From Azadirachta indica (lineage: Eukaryota; Streptophyta; Magnoliopsida; Sapindales; Meliaceae): 64,000 nt of DNA. Within the stretch, counting starts at the first letter, position 1. Each line of letters opens with the position of its first letter. A program made the translations under genes and the position numbers. The stretch covers positions 14,030,350 through 14,094,349 of the forward strand of contig CM040452.1 in assembly GCA_022749755.1 (NCBI GenBank), written 5' to 3'. The notes beneath the pieces are model-generated. The model was not told the origin of the DNA, did not search any database, and saw only the letters and a list, made by a program, of their open reading frames with translations. Positions 55,712-64,000 of the stretch are shown here, piece by piece.

Positions 55712-57727
55712 ATGGAACGTGAGGATGGATTCATCAGTACTGGCTATCCCAACAAGCTTGCTAGAACAGGTATTGCTCTCTCTCTCTCTCTCTCTATATG
55801 TATATATATATATACATGTGTGTGTGTGTGTGTGTGTTTGTGCGTTCTTGCTTTTAACTTCTATTAAATTTCTCCAGTTTGTGTACAGTATATTTCTGGT
55901 TTTACAGTGATGATTTTATATTATATGTAAATATATATATATATATATATATGCATGCATGGTGTTGGTTGGTTTCATTCCATGTCTTTTTTTTAAGTAT
56001 CTGTTGATATCGATCTTCCACCCTGAATATCATCAATCAATAATATGCTTTTGGTGATACTTGAGCTTGTGGTCATGTGGGTAGATTTGGGTTTATATTT
56101 ATATATGCATGCAGACGTTATTCTTCTTCTTCATGGATCTCGGCCACTTTATCATTTACGATTAAAATGACCCATCCGCATCATCATCATGTTCATGAGA
56201 ATATCAAATATGAAAAGATAATTTCGTAGGTTTTGAACCAGCTGAGATTTCAACTACCCACATATCGTTCTCAGCTTTTTGACCCAATCACCCGGGCCTT
56301 CTTTGTTCTTTTTCTACAGTGTAACGGTTGGTCGGCTCCCCTCTTTGTTTTTGCTTGTACTTTTCTAGTTTCTTTCTTATAGGATAATTTATTTATTTAT
56401 TTATTATTTTCTCTTTATTCGACACTGACTTGGCTTGCATGCATAGACACTGGGTGACTCTCTGGCTCTGCACCTCCAATCCAATTCACAATCGTATTAA
56501 ATTCTTCTTAATTATTAAATAAATCAAAATATTAAAGTAAAAACTTGATAATTTTTGTGTTTTAAAAAATATCCAGAAGCTGGATTTTTCATTTTTATCC
56601 TCTTATCGTATATATCAACATTTTCTTTTGATGGTCTATTTTTCTGTCAATACAAACACAACAATTTTTAAGGAGTGTCTAGCTATGTATAATGCATGGG
56701 GAACAACCGACGATAAATTCGTATTTTGCCAAATAATATTATATTTTAGAAAAATATTAACAGCCTGTGGAGAAGAGGAAAAGGCTTTGACTTTAGGAAA
56801 ACGAGAAAAACCAAGAATCTGAACACTGCTTTCATGTGGGGCCCTTCCTCTCAGGTGAGTTCTTGTGCCTGGCACATGGCCTCCCAGTTGCCACGTTAGC
56901 CGTACGCCACGCTATTGTCAGGTCACGGTAAGCCTGGTTTGTAATTTTTTTCTGTGACGCGGAACAACACAGAAACAACCATTTTTAATTAATTTGTTTA
57001 ATTAACAAAATTTATTTGAAAATCCATGTTCTAATGGTGTGGCGTATCTTCTTCGGCTACAGCCTTGACTATTCATCCCAGGAACGACTCCTCTGCCTCC
57101 GCCGCCTTTAACACCGCCGTCAACGTCAATAATATCATCGGCAATAGTAACAACAACCTAAATGAGCCATCGCAAGTCCCCCAGCCACCATTGCCACCGC
57201 CGTGCATTATACGGGAGCAAGACCAGTACATGCCAATAGCCAACGTGATACGAATAATGCGTCGCATTCTCCCGCCGCATGCCAAAATCTCCGACGACGC
57301 GAAGGAGACAGTCCAAGAATGCGTCTCGGAGTACATCAGCTTCATAACCGGAGAGGCCAACGAACGGTGCCATCGCGAGCAACGCAAGACGATCACGGCG
57401 GACGACGTGATTTGGGCCATGGGAAAGTTGGGGTTTGATAATTATGTGGAGCCCCTCTCTCTGTTCCTCAGCCGCTACCGAGAGAGCGAGACTGAGCGTA
57501 CTTCGTCGCACAAGGAGCCCATGTTGAGACGCAACGTTGTGGATTATGGGTCGCTTGGAATGGGTGGGCCATATGGGCCTGTTTTCAACGTGGGCCCCCA
57601 GCCGGGATTTTACGATCCTTCGATGGGCGGGTATTTCAAAGACGGGTCGGGTTCCTCTGGAGGTGGAGCTGGACCGTCGAGCCAGGCGAATCTGCCGAGC
57701 TTTGATCCATTTGCTCAGTTCAAATGA
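55712..57727 (+). CDS. LEC1-like NF-YB transcription factor
   Basis: Two exons: 55712-55769 and 57063-57727, together 240 residues. Exon 1 encodes [19 protein letters not shown]; the phase-1 junction (ACA G|CC) restores a single frame, and exon 2 has no upstream ATG before the B domain, so exon 1 is needed. The B domain, about residues 68-160, reads [73 protein letters not shown]. The Asp in KISDDAK is the residue that marks LEC1/L1L proteins and is known to be needed for LEC1 function. The tail is Gly/Pro-rich with [13 protein letters not shown] and SFDPFAQFK. The family directs embryo maturation and seed storage programmes with NF-YC and ABA-responsive bZIPs. LEC1 versus L1L cannot be settled by eye. 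Confidence 0.93.
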
Positions 57728-58632
57728 GGGTTTGGATCAAGGAAATTGGGTTTTGAATAAAGAATATTTTTATTTTGATTTCAAAAAAAAAAAAAAAATT
57801 AAAACTAATTACGAGCATTGGTGGGGATTGTTATAATGAATTAACAAATAATACATTTTTCTCCCTACTTATTATTATTGTGTTTTGGAACTGAACTGAA
57901 TTGAACTGTTAAATTAATACAAAAGTTGGGGAGGAAACAGTGGTTTCAATTTTCATTAAAACTTTCTACACAGAATTTTGGTTCCATTTTTATCTCTTCA
58001 TTTATTTTATAAGCTTTGAAACTAAAATGCAGACAGATGAGACATAAAGAGGATGGCATTAATTAATTTTAAGCTGAATGTTGAATCGGTGAGCTAATCT
58101 AATAATATGATTAGTAGTTGTTTTTAATTAAGATGACTATATATATATATATATATCTAAATCTATTCAGTTTGGGGTGAGAGTTGTGTATTTCTCAATT
58201 CCTTTTTGTATATTTGGAAATGTTTCAAACCTCAGGGGAGGTATATGATAATACCCCGTCTTCTAATTCTAAACGACCTCACCTCACCTCGCCTTGTACT
58301 TCACTCCAATCTCCCTTGGGAAAATCCCCCAGTTAAGAGAAAATGGTCTCTGATTAATTCAATTCAAAATTCATTCATATCAGCAATTCAGTAAACGTTG
58401 CGTTTTCTTGTTTGATTGTCAGAAGCTGGCAACTAATTGAACCTCTTTTCAAAAGTTATTCAGTCCTGCTTTCTTCTCCCACCAACCATTGCAAGAAACT
58501 TTGAATCTCTCTCTCTTGACCACGGTAATCTGATTATATATATATAATTTAATCCAATTCCAGGACAAAACCAAGTTGAAGATTTTTTTTTTTTTTAATC
58601 TCAATATATAAACTCGTGCTCTTTTAGCTGCC
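57728..58632. other. LEC1-like 3' region and NMNAT promoter
   Basis: Holds the LEC1-like 3' UTR with a poly-A run at 57783, a TA microsatellite at 58139-58156, and the NMNAT leader. No additional gene. Confidence 0.5.
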
Positions 58633-61050
58633 ATGGACGTTCCGCTGCCACTCGATAAATTATCTTCAGAATCAATAACCCAGTAAGTTATATATCGACA
58701 AAGTATCATAATTCATGTTATTGCTAATTGTAAGCTTTTATCTTTTTGTATGATGCTTTTGTATTGAGTCATCATATTTGACATCTTCTGTAATCAGGGG
58801 CAAAACTTATGTTGTTTTAGTTGCAACTGGAAGTTTCAATCCTCCTACTTTTATGCACTTACGTATGTTTGGTGAGTTATTTCACTTACCATTAAATTTT
58901 CGTCTGTACCCATTTCATCTTATCTGCCCTTTGGTCTACTCGGATCATGTTAGTATGTGGTATTTTATTGGAAATGATCACTCCACTTTTATGCCTAGAG
59001 CTGGCCAGAGATGCACTGAATTCGGAGGGCTATTGTGTTATTGGAGGCTATATGTCACCTGTTAACGATGCATACAAGAAGAAGGTGTGTGACTTTATGC
59101 AGGAGCATAATTATAGGCATACAATTAGCGATTGATGTCTTCCATTGTATAGATAGCATGCATTGCAGGTGGTTTAGAATGGTACCTTCTGTAGTAAGAG
59201 TTTTTGAGGCACATGTTTAGCAGCAATACTGTTATATAGATAGTTCATTCATCTTCGTTTATATTCAAGTGCTAGCATTTGATAATCAATAAATTTGTTA
59301 CTTGGTTAAATTTGTTCCTAATTCTACGGCATATGTAAATATGGTACAGAGCCTTATATCTGCTGATCATCGTTTAGAGATGTGTAATCTTGCCTGCAAA
59401 AGTTCTGACTTCATAATGGTTGATCCATGGGAGGTGCTCTATTATTAATTATTTCTTTTTTTTTTTGCAATCATATTTCATTGTACAAGTTCATGATATT
59501 TAAACAATGACTCTTTTATTATTACCTTGTTCCGTTTAGATTTATTGATCTTGTTAATAAATTGTTTTTCTTTGATTTTACCGGGTTCTGTAGTTTAACA
59601 TAAATGTTGAAGTTTTAATGTTGTGTCACAGGCAAACCAGGATAGCTATCAGCGCAGTTTGACTGTTTTGACGAGAATCAAGAATTTTTTGTGTGATGCT
59701 GGGCTACTATCCAGGGGTAAGAAACAGAATTTCTTTCCTTTTTGTTCCCTTGCTGAGGACAGGAGCCATTGAGTTGCTTGAACTTGAACTCCAACAGAAG
59801 ATATCGAACTTAATTGCATCAATGGCATTGTTCTTGAAATGTTATTTGGCTTGTATGTATTTTATTCGTTGTTGGTTTCTGTGCTTTTTGTAGGGTCCCT
59901 CAAGGTCATGCTTGTCTGTGGTTCTGATTTACTCCAATCTTTTGGCATTCCTGGATTTTGGATTCCTGAGCAGGTACTGTTCTGCATTTTGTTTTATACG
60001 CTGTAGGTGCTTAAGTTTAATGGGTAAGTAGGAAAACTAATTCATAAGAATGTGATAGTTTATCCACTTCACCTGGCAGTGAAAGGATTTTACTTTAGAG
60101 GTCCCAAATTGTCCATTAAGTATTGCATTTACAAGTTGTTCATTCTTTAACATTTTAATTGCAAATTAACAGAAAGAAGAGAGAATTGGACCTTTGATAC
60201 ATAGATGGGATAAAATATTTTCATATGTACTTCTTAAGGAGTTCTTGCAGCCAATGTCAACTGTAAGACTTGTCATTGTTTTTCCAGGTATGGACCATAT
60301 GCAGTGATTATGGTGTGGTTTGTATACGCAGAGAGGGTCAAGATGTTGAGAAAATAATCTCAGATAATGATATCCTCCATGAAAACAGGGTGAGAAGGCT
60401 TTTCATTATGCTATCATGCTATTTGTTGTACTTTGTGATAACTGTCCAAAATTTTATTGTTTGTGGGAAGCACTATTGTGGTCTTAGTCATGTATTCTGC
60501 CCGTCAAGGGAATTGACTGCACCTAGGTCTTAATTTTGATCATAATTATTGAATTGATATAGAAGTTCCTGGTAAACTTTGAAAGAAGAAGGAAAATTTC
60601 AATAGATTGTCTATGATTGCAAATGTTGAATGCTTCACTAATCACCATGAAATTTCAGAATTCAAAACTCTCTTAGGAAACACTTGTTGAGTGGTTTTTT
60701 ATATTGTGATGATAGTTTTAATTGCTTTACTGCAAATATTACAATTACTAAATCTAGTCTTCACATATTTACTTTCAGGGTAACATCAAGGTTGTGGATG
60801 AGCTTGTACCAAATCAAATTAGTTCAACCAGAGTAAGGTAAGCGGCATCCATTCTTGGTAATCCATAGACTAGTATTGACTACGAACTAACACACTGATC
60901 ATTGATGGGTTATATGATTTTTTTCTCTTTCCTTTCTTGTATTGCAGAGACTGCATTGCAAGAGGGTTGTCAATAAAATATCTGACAACAGATGAAGTGG
61001 TCGATTATATCAAAGATAAACATTTGTATTTGACCTCAGACAAAAATTAA
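58633..61050 (+). CDS. NMNAT: Nicotinate/nicotinamide mononucleotide adenylyltransferase
   Basis: Nine exons: 58633-58682, 58798-58871, 58999-59084, 59350-59433, 59632-59716, 59894-59973, 60288-60389, 60779-60837, 60948-61050. They join in frame to 240 residues, the usual plant length. Motifs: GSFNPPTFMHLRMFE (adenylyltransferase GxFxPxTxxH), GGYMSPVNDAYKKK, SDFIMVDPWEANQDSY, VMLVCGSDLLQSF, VDELVPNQISSTRVRDCI (SxTxxR) and KYLTTDEVVDYI. The enzyme joins the adenylyl group of ATP to NaMN or NMN, the common late step of de novo and salvage NAD+ synthesis. It starts MDVPLPLDKLSSESI; no targeting peptide is seen, so cytosol and nucleus are likely. It lies 4.6 kb after the NAD+-consuming SRT1 with the LEC1-like gene between. 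Confidence 0.95.
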
Positions 61051-61555
61051 TATCATTTTCAAGCTATGTACAATAATCACATTTGATCATTGTAAAAGCC
61101 AAAAGGCATTAATCTGTAAAACTCTTTCTGCTGGTAATACTATTGAGCTTTCAAAAGAATCTCTATTTGATGAGAACTGTGAAGGGCTTTCAATTGGTGT
61201 TGGTTTATGTTTACATGGGGAGCTGGAATAAATTATTAAATCTGTCAGAGATGTTCAACTGCTATGATGAACATGAAAATAGTGTCCAAAGAAACTTGGT
61301 ACTTGAATGACCGATGGATGAGACCAATTAAACATCAAAATGTTCAAGGAATCATCAACTTGAGTCAAATATAGATCAGAGACCACGTAGTTCAATATAA
61401 TAGTTTTGAACTCAGGTCACTCAACTCCTAGAGTCTGCAATTGCTGAATTACAAAGTAGAATCAAGGTGAACCGAAAAAAAAAAAGATATGAAAGAATCA
61501 AACAATTAAACTTTGCAAATAAAGAAAATGAAATGTTACTTCAAACTCCCAAAAT
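61051..61555. other. Convergent 3' spacer between NMNAT and lectin kinase
   Basis: About 500 bp holding both 3' UTRs. A poly-A run lies at 61475-61484. No gene. Confidence 0.5.
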
Positions 61556-63526
61556 CTATTCGTTATCAGAAACAATGTCCTCAAGTGTCAAAGACACGTG
61601 AGAGAATGTGAGACTCGGCTTCATCTTTGGCACAGCAACAGGCTCTGCTTCATTGTTTAGGATCTGAAGAACTCTTCTCATTGAAGGTCTCTCTGAGCTA
61701 TCTGGGTTTGCACAGCTCAATCCCACAAGCAAAAGCTTCTTCATTTCTTCCTCATTGATCTCTCCATTCAACCTTTTGTCTACTGCTTCAATGATTCTTC
61801 CCTCAGCATGCAATCCCCATACCCAATCAACCAAATTCACCATTTTTTGACTATAAGGTTCTCGTTCAATAGGCCTCCTCCCACAAGCCACTTCAAGTAC
61901 AACAACACCATAGCTAAAAACATCAGTTTTCTCAGTTGCTGTGCCATACTGCAAATATTCTGGAGCAAGGTACCCCATAGTTCCCGCCGTAAGCGTTGAC
62001 ACCGGACTCTTATCGTGATCCATAAGCCTTGCCAATCCAAAATCACCAAGCCTTGCATTAAAATTTGCATCGAGCATTATGTTACTAGCTTTAATGTCTC
62101 TGTGAATCACTTGCTGTTCACATTCTTGGTGCAAGTATGTTAGGGCAGAAGCCAAACCAACCACAATGTTTATCCTATGATACCAACTCAACAATACACC
62201 TTGGTCAGATTCTCGGTATAGCAGGCTATCAAGGCTCCCATTGGGCATAAACTCATAAACAAGCAGCAATTCTCCCTTCTCAGCACACCAACCTAGGAGC
62301 TGAACGAGATTCTTGTGCCTCAAGCAAGCTATAATTGACAATTCTGCAAGAAATTCAGTTTTACCTTCGTGGGAATGTTTTGATCTTTTCACAGCAGCAA
62401 CGGAACCTGAAGAGACAAAGATGGCCTTGTAAACATTCCCAAAAGCACCACGGCCTAAGATCCTGCTTGAGTGAAACCCTCTTGTGGCTGCGTGTAGCTC
62501 TTTGTAACTAAATTCTCTTGGTCCTGCCACAAGTTCTGCTCTTAGGCAGATTCCTGTTCTCATACCCTTCAATTTCTTGAAAGAAATGTAACCAAAAACT
62601 ACAAGAACTACACAAAAGAAGGCCGGACCAGCAATGCCAAGACCCAAACCAACCTTTTTGTGGTGTTCATTGGTAGAATTTGATACAGGAAAATTAGGTT
62701 CTACCATCACTGAACTATCAGACACATTGTGAGGGTGCAAATTTGGTCTCACTGGCTGGAAACCAGAAGTTTGGAAACTCCAATTCTCAATCAAGTGAAG
62801 TTCAGTACTCCCTTCTGTTGAAGCAGAGAAACCCACATACATAACCTCCTTTAAATACACACAGAGGTCAATATTCACAGTTAACACCGGATTTTCAGGC
62901 TTCAAACTTGAATAACTCATAAAAACTTTCAAAACCCTCAAATCATTCTTGTAATCAATCCAAGCTGTGATCAAATTCCCACTCTTCAGATCAATTCCTT
63001 GAGCAATGGGATCAGCAGTCTTGATTGAGTCAAGACTATCAATATCTAAACCAATATGGTTCTCATCTGGATCATTAAAATGAGGATCGAGCCTTGTATC
63101 AAACTCAACGGCCACAAACTTGTTCTTGGTTAACTGGGAAGAATTAACAAGACCAAGATACCCGCCAGGACTGCCGAGAATCCGATTATCAGGAGACAAA
63201 AAAAATGCTAAACCATCACCAAAAGAGCTTGGATTGACATTATTGATGGAAAACGAGAACTTTGTGTTAAAAGAAGCAGTGGTATTGGTTTCTTGGTCAA
63301 AAAAGGGAAGTGGGTTGTTGTAGATTAGGCTGCCAGAGCTTGAAGAAGGGACACCAAGCTCTCTTGTAAGGCCTATAACACCTTTGCGAAGATAAGAGTC
63401 CCCAAGAAGAGTGATGTTACGGAGAGTGAAAGAAGTGAAGTTGAATCTCACATTTTCTGCGAAGACAAGAGAGAAGTTGAAGAAGATGAAGAAGGAAAGG
63501 AAAAAGAGTAACTTTCTTGGAGGCAT
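61556..63526 (-). CDS. L-type lectin-domain receptor kinase, LecRK-S.7-like
   Basis: Single exon, 656 residues. Signal peptide about 1-23 (MPPRKLLFFLSFFIFFNFSL). A legume-lectin ectodomain follows, about 25-250 (VRFNFTSFTLRNITLLGDSY, GDGLAFFLSPDN, VAVEFDTRLDPHFNDPDENH, AWIDYKNDLRVLKVFMSYS). The transmembrane span is about 290-312 (LGIAGPAFFCVVLVVFGYIS). The kinase domain, about 350-625, has LGRGAFGNVYKA, the Lys in AAVKRS, VIHRDIKASNIMLD, DFGLA, MGYLAPEY and YGVVVLEVACGRRPIE, so it is RD-type and intact. The product should sit in the plasma membrane and signal from the wall. The closest relative from memory is Arabidopsis LecRK-S.7 (At5g55830). No intron is seen, as is usual for the family. 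Confidence 0.94.
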   Translation of the reverse strand: MPPRKLLFFLSFFIFFNFSLVFAENVRFNFTSFTLRNITLLGDSYLRKGVIGLTRELGVPSSSSGSLIYNNPLPFFDQETNTTASFNTKFSFSINNVNPSSFGDGLAFFLSPDNRILGSPGGYLGLVNSSQLTKNKFVAVEFDTRLDPHFNDPDENHIGLDIDSLDSIKTADPIAQGIDLKSGNLITAWIDYKNDLRVLKVFMSYSSLKPENPVLTVNIDLCVYLKEVMYVGFSASTEGSTELHLIENWSFQTSGFQPVRPNLHPHNVSDSSVMVEPNFPVSNSTNEHHKKVGLGLGIAGPAFFCVVLVVFGYISFKKLKGMRTGICLRAELVAGPREFSYKELHAATRGFHSSRILGRGAFGNVYKAIFVSSGSVAAVKRSKHSHEGKTEFLAELSIIACLRHKNLVQLLGWCAEKGELLLVYEFMPNGSLDSLLYRESDQGVLLSWYHRINIVVGLASALTYLHQECEQQVIHRDIKASNIMLDANFNARLGDFGLARLMDHDKSPVSTLTAGTMGYLAPEYLQYGTATEKTDVFSYGVVVLEVACGRRPIEREPYSQKMVNLVDWVWGLHAEGRIIEAVDKRLNGEINEEEMKKLLLVGLSCANPDSSERPSMRRVLQILNNEAEPVAVPKMKPSLTFSHVSLTLEDIVSDNE

Positions 63527-63676
63527 CGATTTCGTGGTAAAATCTGGTTGAAATTGCTTAACAACAAATGGGTTCTCTTTCTTTTCTTATCTGAAGAATA
63601 CAGAGATTTTAATAGAAGAGTTGAAGAAGAAGATAAGACGAAAAATTCTTGGAGATTGATTTCATCAGAAAGGCAT

Positions 63677-63709
<33 letters not shown>

Positions 63710-64000
63710 GTGATGGTGGGAATCTTTTGGGTGGGAAAATGGGGTTTAAACAGTTAATAGTTAATGGGTCTATAACGGTTATCAAGTATGATACAAATGA
63801 AACGACAGCGTTCAAGGATGTAGGCAAAAATGGTCTACCCATAAACGTTAATTGGACCAAGTCAGGAATCTGAGTATTTGACAAAAAGGATCAGATGATG
63901 TGGGTCACATTTTTGAAATTTTTTCTAATACAGTATTCAAAATGACCGTTTACGTTATGGTGCTGTCTCTTTTTCCTTCAATTTTGCTGCTATAATAACA
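63527..64000. other. LecRK promoter to window edge
   Basis: Only the GA microsatellite and AT-rich DNA. No gene. Confidence 0.5.
63678..63703 (+). repeat. (GA)n microsatellite upstream of the lectin kinase
   Basis: Thirteen or so GA units, reading CT on the gene's strand, about 150 bp before the LecRK start and probably in its 5' UTR or core promoter. Confidence 0.88.

Noticed and set aside
57065..57727. LEC1-like protein starting at a TTG in exon 2
   Set aside because: A non-ATG start is unnecessary because an ATG exon at 55712-55769 splices in frame and gives a typical LEC1-type N terminus.
1..64000. CRISPR arrays, operons, phage or bacterial systems
   Set aside because: All coding evidence is plant nuclear with introns; repeats seen are microsatellites, tandem duplications or retroelements.

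Overview
This is a nuclear window from a eudicot plant, probably a rosid. Evidence: intron-rich genes with GT-AG borders, AT-rich intergenic DNA with many TA, CT and CA microsatellites, plant-only families (LEC1-type NF-YB, lectin receptor kinase, fasciclin-like arabinogalactan protein, TIC20, pectate lyase), and plant copia and TRIM retroelements. I cannot name the species.

Layout. 1-4111 (+): DEK-domain chromatin protein, 5' end outside the window. 7454-7999 (+): NF-YB3-type CCAAT-binding subunit. 11840-13990 (-): CFIm68-like mRNA 3'-processing factor. 15.6-21.8 kb: repeat- and hairpin-rich DNA around an intact polygalacturonase gene (18754-20286, +). 22.1-24.3 kb: remnant of a copia element on the minus strand. 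25394-26014 (+): classical arabinogalactan protein. 26408-27969 (-): pectate lyase. 29126-29785 (+): TIC20-V-like inner-envelope protein. 31489-32200 (-): broken fasciclin gene copy. 34936-36907: palindromic TRIM retroelement. 38804-40336 (+): FLA1-like protein. 42874-43287 (-): small proline-rich wall protein. 46264-54004 (+): SIRT6-type sirtuin SRT1, 14 exons. 55712-57727 (+): LEC1-like NF-YB, two exons. 58633-61050 (+): NMN adenylyltransferase, nine exons. 61556-63526 (-): L-type lectin receptor kinase, S.7 type.

The set DEK / CFIm68 / TIC20-V / pectate lyase / FLA1 / proline-rich protein / SRT1 / NMNAT / LecRK-S.7 recalls Arabidopsis chromosome 5 around At5g55660-At5g55830 (locus numbers from memory), so the backbone looks like an old conserved block. 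The two NF-YB genes, the polygalacturonase, the arabinogalactan protein, the fasciclin pseudogene and the retroelements look like differences from it. Functional links: four or five products act at the cell wall or plasma membrane; SRT1 consumes NAD+ and NMNAT makes it; DEK, SRT1 and the NF-YB proteins act on chromatin or promoters.

The most unusual structures are (i) the TRIM palindrome, two oppositely oriented copies joined inside an LTR at a 3-bp microhomology, both outer ends being LTR U5 ends, flanked by a CATA repeat; and (ii) a pair of related stem-loops 1 kb apart downstream of the polygalacturonase, candidate small-RNA precursors. Exon borders were read by eye from splice consensus, frame and family alignment from memory; no search was run.
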